Below, piece by piece: positions 33,787-42,262 of a DNA stretch of 45,580 nt. A program made the translations under genes and the position numbers. The notes under the pieces were generated by a model, which worked only from the letters and a program-made list of their open reading frames with translations, did not search any database and was not told the DNA's origin. The stretch's first letter is position 1. Each line of letters starts with the position of its first letter. Source of the stretch: Akkermansia muciniphila (lineage in GTDB: Bacteria > Verrucomicrobiota > Verrucomicrobiia > Limisphaerales > SXTU01); contig CAMCFN010000034.1 of the NCBI GenBank assembly GCA_945874145.1, forward strand, positions 1-45,580. Direction: 5' to 3'.

Positions 33787-34902
33787 TTGCTTAACTGCAT
33801 AGGTTAACGATAGTATTCCGCAACTGTGATCCTTTCACCTCGCGCTTGCGCCATTTGAAGGGTTTGGCCTTCGGATTGTAGGCGGCGATGAACGCCTCGA
33901 TGGCCTGGCGTAACTCGGTGACATTCTTGAAGCTGGCCCCGCGCAGCGCCTTGCGCGTCAGGATGCCGAACCAGATTTCAACTTGGTTCAGCCAACTGGC
34001 CGAGGTCGGGGTGAAATGAAAATGGACCTGGGGATGCGCGGCCAGCCAGGCGTCGCACTTCTTGTGGGTGCAGTAATTGTCCAGAATCACATGCAACTGC
34101 CGCCCGGCGGGCGTATCCGCAACGATCTGATCCATGAAGCGCAGGAACTCCTCCCGTCGTTTCAGGACGGTGGTAGCGGTCTGGATCAGTCCGGTGCTCA
34201 CTTGCAGGGCCGCAAATAGATTCAGGGTTCCATGCCGCTTGTAGGTGCGCTTGCAGCCGCGCACAATCTTGCCGTTGTCGGTTTCCACATAGCCGGTGGC
34301 CCGCTCCAAGGCCTGAATGCTTGGCTTTTCATCCACACTGATGACCAGGGCATTTTCCGGGGGATTGAGATACAGCCCGACAATGTCGGCCGCTTTGGCG
34401 GCAAACTCCTTGTCCGTGCTGACACACCACGAACGTTGCCGCTGCAAGCAGATCCCCTCTTTGCGCAACACGCGCCAAACGGCGTGCACGGAGCCGTTGA
34501 GATGGGCGGCCACCGCCGGCCCGTCCCAGGCGGCTTGTCCCGCAGGCGGCGGCAGTTCCAAAACCGCCAGCACCCGATGGCGGAATTCCTCGCCATAAAT
34601 CGGCTTGGCTCCAGGCCTGGGCGCATCACTCAGTCCGGGCAGACCGCCTTGCACAAAGCGCTGCCGCCACTTGATGACGGTATTGGGACGCGTGTGGCAT
34701 TGGCGGGCGATGTCTTGCACGCGTTGGCCGGCCAGACAGCCTAAAATAATGCGCGCCCGTTCCACGGCTTGTTTGGGTTCGGTTCGACTGGCGGCCAACC
34801 TTACCAACGCCTGCTGGTCTTGCGGATCACAGGTAATCTGCGGTGCTGCGCGTGCCATGCACCGCACAGTAAATATTATCTATTACCAATGCAAGTAAGC
34901 AC
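33787..34902 (-). mobile_element. IS630-family insertion sequence, 1116 bp, in a CTAG target
   Basis: The left end (ttgcttaactgcatagg from 33787) and right end (read inward, gtgcttacttgcattgg from 34902) form an imperfect terminal inverted repeat that stays recognisable for about 30 bp. TA dinucleotides lie on both sides (33785-33786 and 34903-34904). Removing the element and one TA rejoins the flanks as gaaacTAgttc, a CTAG target, which is the known preference of IS630. One complete transposase fills it. Confidence 0.85.
33791..34858 (-). CDS. IS630-family transposase
   Basis: A 355-residue DDE transposase from ATG 34858; a GTG three codons upstream is possible. The N-terminus has an HTH (GQRVQDIARQCHTRPNTVIKWRQRFVQGGLPGL, about 45-75) as in IS630/Tc1-mariner relatives. 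Catalytic residues appear as D176 (ISVDEKPS), D260 (VILDNYCTHK) and E294 (SWLNQVEIWFGIL), with the S-x-S-W-L-N-Q-V-E motif before the Glu that marks IS630. There is no frameshift or stop, so the element is likely functional. It is transcribed toward carB. Confidence 0.95.
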   Translation of the reverse strand: MARAAPQITCDPQDQQALVRLAASRTEPKQAVERARIILGCLAGQRVQDIARQCHTRPNTVIKWRQRFVQGGLPGLSDAPRPGAKPIYGEEFRHRVLAVLELPPPAGQAAWDGPAVAAHLNGSVHAVWRVLRKEGICLQRQRSWCVSTDKEFAAKAADIVGLYLNPPENALVISVDEKPSIQALERATGYVETDNGKIVRGCKRTYKRHGTLNLFAALQVSTGLIQTATTVLKRREEFLRFMDQIVADTPAGRQLHVILDNYCTHKKCDAWLAAHPQVHFHFTPTSASWLNQVEIWFGILTRKALRGASFKNVTELRQAIEAFIAAYNPKAKPFKWRKREVKGSQLRNTIVNLCS

Positions 34903-34952
34903 TAGTTCTCTGCTTTATCATCCTCCCGGCTCGCTAAATCACGGGGTCTCGG

Positions 34953-36365
34953 TCAAGGGGTGATGGCCCGATAGAAACGTAGCGGACTGTTCGGTGCGTC
35001 TGCGTTGGTTACGATAACGGGGGACGTGTAGGTGAAGTTCGTTATCGCGGTCCAGTTGATCAAAAGCAGGTTCGTCGAATACTGGATGCGGTATGGCTGG
35101 CCGACCGTGCCACCGGTGAATGAGAAACTCGCGCCCGTGCCGGCTGAATATTGCATCGACCCCAGTGTCCCCCCGCTTACCGGCGCGCCGATGGATGTGT
35201 AATAAATCGCCTGGGTCGCGTCGGTGAAGTTGACACCAAAGGCCAGTTCGCCGTTGGCATAACTGGCATTGCGAAAGTTGATGGTGGAAATCGTCTTGCC
35301 ACCAAGCGACGTTGTCTTGTCGAGGATCTTGGTCAGGGTGCCGTTGCGCAGCAGATAAATCCCGCTCTGCGCGCTAGCCCCTGAGCCGCCGAACACTAGG
35401 TCGCCGTTGTCATATTCGAACTCCGTAAAGCCCGTGAAATTACCCGTGCCGCCCGGGATGGCCATGGCCGTCGAGACCAGCGTCGTCAATCCGCTGCCGT
35501 CCAGATTTGCCGCAAAGATTCCATTGCCGGTCGCATAGGCGCCGTAGAACGCCACCTTCGTGCCGCTCACGTCTGGCGGCATGTTTTGCACATCGGTGAA
35601 CACACCGCCCACGCCGGGAACGGTCGTCACATTTTTTTCCGCCACCTTCGTCAACGTTCCCCCGCTCAATGTGAAGATGCCGTGCCGGGTGTTGTTACCG
35701 TCTTCAATCCCGACAAAGGCGATGTTGCCGTCATCCAGTCCAATCTGCGAACTGAGCGCAAACCTGCCCGTGCCGCCGGGATACCCCGTGCTGGGCACGA
35801 GTTTAGCGCTCATCACCCCGTTGCTGGAGAGAAAGATTCCCCGCGCGAAATTTGTCGTCTCCGCGATGAAACCCACCAATCCATCCTTCATGTTCGGCGC
35901 ATACAGAAAGGTGAATGGCGTCGCGCCGCCGGGTGCGGGGTTGGGCGCCGCCGTGTCTGCCAGTCGCGTGAGCGTCGCGCCGTCGTATTGATAGATGCCG
36001 TTCCCCGCGCTGCCGATGCCGCGGAACGACACCACGCCATTCTCCACATACACCGTGAACCCGGAAAAAAAAGTGAATTTACCGCTGCCATTCGGCGGCG
36101 TGGTGCTGAAATCCGCCGCCTTCTGCAAAATGCTGTTCGTCCAGCGGAACACGCCACCGTTTGTCGCCGAAGATCCGGCGAACGCCACTACGCCCGCGTG
36201 CACCACCGGCTCTTGGAACGAGGTGAACGTCGTCGCATTGCCCGGAAACGTGTTCGCGGTATCGACGACCTTCGTGAAAGTGTATTGGCAGAAAGCAGCC
36301 GAAGTCGTCAGCAACCAGAGGAGCCCCAGAGAACTAAGAATCGATAACTCCCTGAAACGCATCAT
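34953..36365 (-). CDS. secreted repeat protein, propeller-like (function unknown)
   Basis: A 470-residue exported protein of no assigned function, start ATG 36365 (or the adjacent ATG at 36362). The signal peptide is about 5-26 (LSILSSLGLLWLLTTSAAFCQ). The mature part consists of repeated short modules about 55-60 residues long, each with a G[ILV]F or [GN]GIY/F segment and a GTLTK[IV]/ATLTRL strand (for example NGIYQYDGATLTRLADT, HGIFTLSGGTLTKVAEK, SGIYLLRNGTLTKILDK), suggesting a beta-propeller. The C-terminal about 75 residues (FSFTGGTVGQPYRIQYSTNLLLINWTAITNFTYTSPVIVTNADAPNSPLRFYRA) match the short 'YRIQ.STNL..W' tail common on secreted Verrucomicrobial proteins. Likely cell surface. Gly/Thr/Ser-rich composition fits secretion. 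Confidence 0.65.
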   Translation of the reverse strand: MMRFRELSILSSLGLLWLLTTSAAFCQYTFTKVVDTANTFPGNATTFTSFQEPVVHAGVVAFAGSSATNGGVFRWTNSILQKAADFSTTPPNGSGKFTFFSGFTVYVENGVVSFRGIGSAGNGIYQYDGATLTRLADTAAPNPAPGGATPFTFLYAPNMKDGLVGFIAETTNFARGIFLSSNGVMSAKLVPSTGYPGGTGRFALSSQIGLDDGNIAFVGIEDGNNTRHGIFTLSGGTLTKVAEKNVTTVPGVGGVFTDVQNMPPDVSGTKVAFYGAYATGNGIFAANLDGSGLTTLVSTAMAIPGGTGNFTGFTEFEYDNGDLVFGGSGASAQSGIYLLRNGTLTKILDKTTSLGGKTISTINFRNASYANGELAFGVNFTDATQAIYYTSIGAPVSGGTLGSMQYSAGTGASFSFTGGTVGQPYRIQYSTNLLLINWTAITNFTYTSPVIVTNADAPNSPLRFYRAITP

Positions 36366-36480
36366 ACTCAAAAACTGCGGGGCCTCATTTTTTGTGTCAA
36401 ATACATTTGTCCTGCATTCTATGTCGCCAAGCTCCATGAGGAGCAAAACTATGTAGAATTCCACATCTCAAAATTTCCCG

Positions 36481-36567
36481 GCCCCGTCGGGGCGACCTAT
36501 TCCGCTCCTGACGGAGCTTGAATTCATTTCCAACGCGGATGCTACAAAGATGTCGCCCCACTGGGGC
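36481..36567. repeat. hairpin-rich intergenic repeat (three perfect small palindromes)
   Basis: Within 87 bp there are three short hairpins with 3-4 nt loops: gccccgtcggggc (36481-36493), gctcctgacggagc (36504-36517) and gccccactggggc (36555-36567). The pattern resembles dispersed intergenic repeats that I recall from PVC genomes, where they create spurious ORFs. It lies between a secreted-protein gene and the end of the AlbA_2-type gene, so terminator use is possible. Confidence 0.55.
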
Positions 36568-36579
36568 TGGCGCTCCCCG

Positions 36580-37896
36580 TCACACGCCCTGCTTCAAGTG
36601 ATACACCTTGCGCGGGTCCTGGGTGCTGCTGCCGATGGCGACGAGTTGGCCGAGTTCGACAAGGCGCTTGCGGCGCGTTTGCGTGGCGCGGGTGGTGCGC
36701 TTGATGGCCGCGGCAATCTGGCTGGTGGAGGCGCCGGGCTTGCGCCGCAGAAATTCCACCATGGCGGTGTCGAGCCGGTCGCGCTCGGGTTTCGCCACGC
36801 GCTCGCGGCGGAAAGTGACGCGGAAGCTGCTGCCGATTTCCTCCAACTCCGGTTCAGGTAATCCAGCGGCACGGCACGCGGCGGTCATGCGCTGGATGCC
36901 GCTGCCCCATTGCTCAATGAGTCCAAGCTCGTGAAAGACGCGCCCGATGACACGGTTGCGCAGTTTGGAAACACCGCGCCGGATGTCTTCGATGGTGAGG
37001 CGGGGCGGGAGGTTGCCGGGATTCTCGATTTCGATGCGGTCACGGAAGATGGCGAGGCGGAGGGGCGAGCCGCGTTGAGCGTAGTCGGCGTGGACGAAGG
37101 CGTTGGTAATCGCCTCGCGCAAGGCGAGGACTGGGAATTCCCAGACTTCGCGGTGATGCACGCGTTTCACTTCGAGTGCGCGCCGGGTGTTGCGTTGCAC
37201 AAAGCGGATGGCTTCCTCCACCGCGAGCACGGGATGGTTCGTGAGATTGGCGGAATCGAGGATGACGCTTTTGTCCGTGCCCTCGAAGCAATCGGCGCGC
37301 AGCCAGGCCTCGGGGAATTGCTTCAACCGATCGGCACCAAACAGCACGACTCCGCCGACGGTCGGCACTTCGCGTTTCTGGTGCAGGGCGAGAAGATGAG
37401 GCGTGCGCAGGTCTTTCTTCCGCAGCCGGCGAATGGGCGCGAAGCACTCGGAAGCAGCTCGGAAGTCGATGGCTTCAGAGTGCAATTCCGGCAGCGGCTC
37501 CTCGTCGTAGCAGCGACCGCGCACGACGCGCTGGAGTTCCGCCACCGCCGCCGCGTCCGCCTGGCGGTTCGTCGAGCCGACCCGGACAGAGACGCCGGCC
37601 GGGTAGCCGACGGCCTTCACGTAGTGCGGGCGGCTGGGGCTGGGAAAAACTTCGGCGGCCAGGACGTGGGTCTTGCGGAACGGGATGATGTGAATCTCCG
37701 GCACGAGCCGCGGCTCGATGCGGTCGGAAATGAAACTGGCCAGTTGCTCCTCGGTCTTGGCGATGTCCGGCACGCCGCCCGCGCCGTTGGCAAACGCCAC
37801 GAGGGTCCGCATCACGCGGTCCGGCGAGGAGAGGTCGCGCTTGAACTCCAGCGTCTTGCCCTCGTGCTGGCGAAGCAGTTCGGCAAGGTTAAACAT
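36580..37896 (-). CDS. AlbA_2/divergent AAA-type ATP-binding transcriptional regulator-like protein
   Basis: A 438-residue protein, start ATG 37896 opening MFNLAELLRQHEGKTLEFKRDLSSPDRVMRTLVAFANGAGG, the hallmark of the AlbA_2 (divergent AAA-4, Schlafen-like) N-terminal domain. A GHKL-like ATPase segment follows (about 190-330; FPVLALREAITNAFVHADYAQRGSPLRLAIFRDRIEIENPGNLPPRLTIEDIRRGVSKLRNRVIGRVFHELGLIEQWGSGIQRM). The end has a winged-helix-like part (TSQIAAAIKRTTRATQTRRKRLVELGQLVAIG). These proteins are mostly predicted regulators or defence-linked; the substrate is unknown. It stands alone leftward and diverges from rlmN. Confidence 0.82.
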   Translation of the reverse strand: MFNLAELLRQHEGKTLEFKRDLSSPDRVMRTLVAFANGAGGVPDIAKTEEQLASFISDRIEPRLVPEIHIIPFRKTHVLAAEVFPSPSRPHYVKAVGYPAGVSVRVGSTNRQADAAAVAELQRVVRGRCYDEEPLPELHSEAIDFRAASECFAPIRRLRKKDLRTPHLLALHQKREVPTVGGVVLFGADRLKQFPEAWLRADCFEGTDKSVILDSANLTNHPVLAVEEAIRFVQRNTRRALEVKRVHHREVWEFPVLALREAITNAFVHADYAQRGSPLRLAIFRDRIEIENPGNLPPRLTIEDIRRGVSKLRNRVIGRVFHELGLIEQWGSGIQRMTAACRAAGLPEPELEEIGSSFRVTFRRERVAKPERDRLDTAMVEFLRRKPGASTSQIAAAIKRTTRATQTRRKRLVELGQLVAIGSSTQDPRKVYHLKQGV

Positions 37897-38057
37897 GGTC
37901 AGAAAACCACTCGGAAGCGCCCAGAAGTGGCAAGGCTTCCGAGTAGAATGCATCCGCACGTCTTCGGTCGCCTTATGCCAACAAAAGCGGCGAAACCAGG
38001 ACGCGTTCTGATTTCAATGTCGCAGCGGGGATTCCAGACGCCACACTGGCTGGCGAC

Positions 38058-39164
38058 ATGACGACCGACGCTGCTGGCGCCACCGCGCCCCGTTCGCTCC
38101 TCGACCTCACGTTGGCGGAGCTGGAACGGGAGTTCGTCGTGGCAGGGTTGTCGCCGCTGCACGCGCGGGCGCTGTGGCGGGCGTTGCACCACGGGCTCAA
38201 GCAGGACTTTTCCGATGCGACGGACTTCCTGCCTCCATTGCGGCGCTGGGTGGCGCAGCAAGTAGGCGGGGAACGACGGTTCTTCATTGAGGCGCCAAAC
38301 CAGACTGCCGACATCGCCAGCACGGACAGACTGACACGGAAGTTTCTGCTTCGCCTGGCCGATGGGCAGACCATCGAGACGGTGGTGATGGGCTTCAAGG
38401 GACGCCATACCGCCTGCCTGAGCACGCAGGCCGGCTGCGCGATGGGCTGCGTCTTCTGCGCGACGGGGCAGATGGGCTTCGTGCGGCATCTGCGACCTGG
38501 TGAAATCGTCGCGCAGGTGCGTCATGCGCAGCTCGCGTTGCATGCCGCCGGCAGCGAAGGCTTGCGCAATCTGGTGCTCATGGGCATGGGCGAGCCGTTG
38601 CACAATTACGACTCGGTTATGACCGCGCTGGAAATCATCACCGACCGGCGCGGGCTGAACATCGGTCCGAGCCGCATCACGATCAGCACGGTGGGCGTGG
38701 TGCCGGGCATCCTGCGGCTGGCGATGGAGCGGCGTCCGTATCACCTCGCTGTGAGCCTGCACGGCGCGACGGAGGCGGAGCGCTCGGCGCTGGTGCCGGC
38801 AAGTCAGCGCTGGCCGCTGGCGGAACTGATGGCGGCGTGCCGCAGCTACTTTGCCCGAACTGGCCGGCGTATTTTCTTCGAGTGGACGCTGATTGCCGGA
38901 GCGAATGATTCCCCGGCGCAGGCCGAGCGGTTAGGCGTGTTGCTCACCGGGCTGGACGCCCATGTGAACCTGATTCCGCTTAATCCCACCGACGGCTTCA
39001 CCGGCACTGCCACGCCATCCGCCGTGGCGAAGGCGTTTCAGCAGGTGCTGCAAACGGCCGGCATCCCCAGCACCATCCGCCAACGCCGGGGCATTGATGT
39101 GGCGGCGGGTTGCGGTCAACTGCGGGCGGACAAGTTCCGCATGTCCCGTCCGGTCCTTGGTTGA
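38058..39164 (+). CDS. rlmN: dual-specificity RNA methyltransferase RlmN
   Basis: A 368-residue radical SAM enzyme that puts a methyl group on C2 of A2503 in 23S rRNA and of A37 in some tRNAs. The radical SAM cluster motif is AGCAMGCVFCATG with cysteines C127, C131 and C134. The N-terminal helical HhH-like segment (LTLAELEREFVVAGLSPLHARALWRALHHG), GMGEPLHNYDSVMTAL (S-adenosylmethionine binding) and the C-terminal cysteine in GIDVAAGCGQL that carries the methylene intermediate are present. It is followed 91 bp later by engB in the same direction. Confidence 0.95.
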   Translation: MTTDAAGATAPRSLLDLTLAELEREFVVAGLSPLHARALWRALHHGLKQDFSDATDFLPPLRRWVAQQVGGERRFFIEAPNQTADIASTDRLTRKFLLRLADGQTIETVVMGFKGRHTACLSTQAGCAMGCVFCATGQMGFVRHLRPGEIVAQVRHAQLALHAAGSEGLRNLVLMGMGEPLHNYDSVMTALEIITDRRGLNIGPSRITISTVGVVPGILRLAMERRPYHLAVSLHGATEAERSALVPASQRWPLAELMAACRSYFARTGRRIFFEWTLIAGANDSPAQAERLGVLLTGLDAHVNLIPLNPTDGFTGTATPSAVAKAFQQVLQTAGIPSTIRQRRGIDVAAGCGQLRADKFRMSRPVLG

Positions 39165-39255
39165 TTGGCGGACCCAGGAGGGCAGGTTCACGCTGACGGA
39201 ATAGATGTTCCTGTGAGGCGAGTTTGCTGCGATAGTCGGCGAGTTATTTCTGATC

Positions 39256-39984
39256 GTGAACATTTCATCCGCCATCTTTCATTGTAGCGCGCCGGACCTG
39301 GCCGCCTGTCCGGACGAGTCGCTGCCCGAATTCGCCTTCATCGGCCGGTCCAACGTGGGCAAGTCGTCGCTGCTGAATTTGCTGTCCGGCAAGCCGGATC
39401 TCGCGCGGGTTTCCAAAACCCCCGGGTTCACCAAAATGATCAACGTCTTCACGATGAACAAGACGTGGCGGTTGGTGGATTTGCCGGGTTACGGCTTTGC
39501 GCAAGTCGCGCGCAAGGACCGCTCCAAGTTCAACCAGGCGGTGGCCGATTACTTGCAGCATCGCCCGAATCTTTGCTGCGTTTTCGCGCTGATCGACTCC
39601 AAGCTGCCACCGCAGAATATTGACCTAGAGTTCGTGGAGTGGCTGATCAATAGCGCGATTCCGTTCGTGCTCGTTTTCACCAAGACCGATGCCGCGAAGC
39701 CGGCGCTGGTGCAGGCGAACATGGCCGCCTTCAAGGAACGCATCTCGGAGTGGTGTGAAAGCCTGCCGGAGAGCTACACCTGTTCCGCAACGGCGCGGCA
39801 TGGGCGGAGTGAGCTGCTCAAGGTGATCGAGGCGGCCATTCCTGAGTTCAAGCCGCAGCCGTGGTCGGCTCCAGCCCAAGTCCCGGAGGCGTCCGAGCCG
39901 CCGTCGGACGCGCTGCCAGCCAGCAGCGAAGTGCGGCCGCGAAGTGCGAGCGGCAAGCATTCCAAGCTCACGCGGGTTTGGTGA
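39256..39984 (+). CDS. engB: ribosome biogenesis GTP-binding protein EngB/YsxC
   Basis: A 242-residue TRAFAC GTPase needed for large ribosomal subunit assembly. GTP motifs: G1 GRSNVGKSS (about 31-39), G2/G3 region TPGFTKMINVF and VDLPGYGFAQV, G4 TKTD (VLVFTKTDAAKP), and G5 SATARHG. It starts at GTG 39256, directly before the family's N-terminal strand. The last 45 residues (PQPWSAPAQVPEASEPPSDALPASSEVRPRS) are a Pro/Ser-rich tail longer than in E. coli and probably disordered. It follows rlmN and converges on the molybdopterin oxidoreductase. Confidence 0.94.
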   Translation: MNISSAIFHCSAPDLAACPDESLPEFAFIGRSNVGKSSLLNLLSGKPDLARVSKTPGFTKMINVFTMNKTWRLVDLPGYGFAQVARKDRSKFNQAVADYLQHRPNLCCVFALIDSKLPPQNIDLEFVEWLINSAIPFVLVFTKTDAAKPALVQANMAAFKERISEWCESLPESYTCSATARHGRSELLKVIEAAIPEFKPQPWSAPAQVPEASEPPSDALPASSEVRPRSASGKHSKLTRVW

Positions 39985-40005
39985 GGGGGGGACGCAGTTG
40001 GGCGG

Positions 40006-41256
40006 CTACACCACCTCGAACTCGCGCACTTCGAGGGCATTCCGGCCCGCCTTCTGGACCGGGCGCGGCTCGGGCTGGGCAAAGCCATTCAAGTCCACGG
40101 CGCGGGCACGCAACGCGTATTTTCCGGGAGCCAAACGCGCGAGGGTGGCGGACCACGAGATCATGCTGTAGCGCAACGGCCAGGTGGCGGGCTGGCCGGT
40201 CTGAGGATTGAAGCCGAGGAGTTGCCGCGCGAAGACCCCTGCCGGCAGCACCGTCCGCCAGTCGGCGGGCGGGGCTTCCAATTGCGCTTCGGTCCATTGC
40301 TCGGCGGCGTCCTTGGCGTCCGATCGGCTCAACGAATACTCGACCCGTTTCAACCCTGACAAACCGGAGATGACGAGGCCGGTGGCGAACACCGGCTGGC
40401 CGGCGGGGACTTTCGCCGGGAGGTTGTCGAGGTAGGCGGCGGTCTTGAGCGGGGCTTCGGGATCGTTGTTCTGCTCGGCGTAAGTGTCGTTGGCCTTGTA
40501 GTCGTTGGTGACGACGATGCGCTGGAGCCACTTGATGGATTTGAACCCGTGCGCCCACGGGATGACCATGCGCACGGGGCCGCCGCGAACGAGCGGAATC
40601 GGTTCGCCGTTAAGGCGGTATGCGAGGAAGGCGGGCAGCTCGCCCGGCGGCGTCTCCATGGCTTGCGAGTAGGTCAGCGAGGCTTGGAAGAGCTGCTTCG
40701 GGTCGTGGTTGTGGAAGCCCCAGTAGTAGATGCGGCGCACGTTGCGCAACTGGCCGCAGAGACGCAGCACCTCGCGCAACGGCACGCCTTCCCACAGGCC
40801 CTGGCCGAGAGGCGCGGGGATGTTGAGGCATTGCATGGCCTTGAGGAACTTCACTTCATGCTGCTGGCCAAGCTTCAGCAGTGCGGGCAAGTCGAGCGCG
40901 GTGCCATCGGCCAGTGTAAGCGGTTGAGTGAGGCCAGCTTGATCTTTGATGGCTGGGTTTGGCGTGGCGTCGGCGGCGATCTCCAATCGCCAAGTTTCGG
41001 GGGTGAGTCGGGCTTGCAGCAAAGCTTCGCCTTTGAGCGTGTGCGGCACGGGCTTGCCGCGAGACACATCCCTGAACTTGTCGGCGGGCGTGAGCAGCGG
41101 GCGAGGTGGCGAAGCGGCGACGGGGTTGGCGGTGACGGGCGCGTCGGCCGCACGTCCCGAATTAGCCGCGCTGGCCACCGCGGTCGCCGCCAGCACGGAG
41201 CCCGTGCGCACAAAATCCCGACGGGTGAGGCGGGGGAAAGGGGTGGAAGGCTTCAT
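40006..41256 (-). CDS. Tat-exported sulfite-oxidase-type molybdopterin oxidoreductase
   Basis: A 416-residue protein, start ATG 41256. A twin-arginine signal is clear (RLTRRDFVRTGSVLAATAVASAANSGRAA, about 9-37). The molybdopterin domain has the sulfite oxidase pattern: C143 in FLKAMQCLNIPAPLGQGLWEGVPLREVLRL would be the Mo ligand, and RGGPVRMVIPWAHGFKSIKWLQRIVVTNDY follows. The C-terminal region (about 285-416) is the Mo-co dimerisation-like domain (SGLSGLKRVEYSLSRSDAK, DWRTVLPAGV, RYSMISWSATLARLAPGKYALRARAVDLNG). No cytochrome partner gene adjoins it. The substrate (sulfite or a related compound) cannot be read from sequence. It diverges from the DNA methyltransferase. Confidence 0.87.
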   Translation of the reverse strand: MKPSTPFPRLTRRDFVRTGSVLAATAVASAANSGRAADAPVTANPVAASPPRPLLTPADKFRDVSRGKPVPHTLKGEALLQARLTPETWRLEIAADATPNPAIKDQAGLTQPLTLADGTALDLPALLKLGQQHEVKFLKAMQCLNIPAPLGQGLWEGVPLREVLRLCGQLRNVRRIYYWGFHNHDPKQLFQASLTYSQAMETPPGELPAFLAYRLNGEPIPLVRGGPVRMVIPWAHGFKSIKWLQRIVVTNDYKANDTYAEQNNDPEAPLKTAAYLDNLPAKVPAGQPVFATGLVISGLSGLKRVEYSLSRSDAKDAAEQWTEAQLEAPPADWRTVLPAGVFARQLLGFNPQTGQPATWPLRYSMISWSATLARLAPGKYALRARAVDLNGFAQPEPRPVQKAGRNALEVREFEVV

Positions 41257-41367
41257 GGATCTGGGAGAACCTCGCAGGCTGAAACTATCAGGGCAAGCCC
41301 GGTGGCGGTGGGGGTGGCACGGGGGTTCGGCATCCGGCCGGCACACACAAGATTTGCGCGGAGAGCC

Positions 41368-42252
41368 ATGGTTGGTCCATCGTCCTTGCCCGTGCCGACG
41401 AAGAAGCCAGATCAACCGAACCACTTGCCCGACTCGACCCCGCCGCGCCTCTTGCACGCGGATGCAGCCCGCGCGCTCTCGTTGTATCAGGGAAATTGCC
41501 TCGACCTACTGGACAGCATCGCCGCTGAACATCCCGAGGGGCGGTTCGACTGCATCTTCGCCGATCCGCCTTACTTTCTTTCCAACGGCGGCATCACCTG
41601 CCAGGCCGGCAAGATGGTGAAGGTGGACAAGGGCGATTGGGACAAATCGCGCGGCCCGGACTTGAACCACGAATTCAACCTGGAGTGGCTGCGACGCTGC
41701 CAGCGGGTGCTCAAGCCCAACGGCACGCTCTGGGTCACCGGCACACACCACGCGATCTTCAGCATCGGGTTCGCGATGCAGCAACTGGGCTTCAAAATCC
41801 TCAACGACATCGCTTGGGAGAAGCCCAATCCGCCGCCGAATCTTTCCTGCCGCTACTTCACGCACAGCACCGAGACCGTGCTGTGGGCGGCGAAGAACGA
41901 GCGCAGCAAGCATGTGTTCAACTATCAGGCGATGCGCGCGGCCAACGGTGGCAAGCAGATGAAGACGGTTTGGAAGATGACTGCCCCGGGCAAGGCGGAG
42001 AAAGGCCTCGGCAAGCACCCGACGCAGAAGCCACTGGCCTTGATTGAGCGGTGTCTGCTGGCCGCGACGAACGAAGGCGACCTGGTGCTGGACCCGTTCC
42101 TCGGAGCCGGCAGCACGGTAATCGCTGCGCTGCACACCAAGCGCGGTTGCGTGGGCATCGAACTGGACGAGGTGCACGCGAAGCTGTCCGTCAAGCGGCT
42201 GCGGAAGGAGCTAGATCGACTGGACAGCGAGTTGTTCCCAGCGCTGGCGTGA
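41368..42252 (+). CDS. orphan site-specific DNA methyltransferase (N4/N6, DPPY type)
   Basis: A 294-residue MTase, start ATG 41368; the open frame extends 820 bp further up but that portion overlaps the molybdopterin gene antisense and is not MTase. Motif IV is FADPPYFLSNGG (about 66-77), motif I at the C-terminal side is LDPFLGAGSTVIAALHTKRGCVGIELDEVH, and KHPTQKPLALIERCL precedes it. This order (DPPY then FxGxG) is the beta class, as in DpnA and CcrM-type enzymes. Target sequence and whether adenine or cytosine is modified are not visible. There is no restriction enzyme nearby, so it is an orphan regulator of gene expression or a lone survivor of an RM system. Confidence 0.9.
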   Translation: MVGPSSLPVPTKKPDQPNHLPDSTPPRLLHADAARALSLYQGNCLDLLDSIAAEHPEGRFDCIFADPPYFLSNGGITCQAGKMVKVDKGDWDKSRGPDLNHEFNLEWLRRCQRVLKPNGTLWVTGTHHAIFSIGFAMQQLGFKILNDIAWEKPNPPPNLSCRYFTHSTETVLWAAKNERSKHVFNYQAMRAANGGKQMKTVWKMTAPGKAEKGLGKHPTQKPLALIERCLLAATNEGDLVLDPFLGAGSTVIAALHTKRGCVGIELDEVHAKLSVKRLRKELDRLDSELFPALA

Positions 42253-42262
42253 GGCGCCCGAG

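Noticed and set aside
40549-41367. Upstream part of the methyltransferase open frame
   Set aside because: It is antisense to the molybdopterin oxidoreductase and only the segment from 41368 has methyltransferase motifs.
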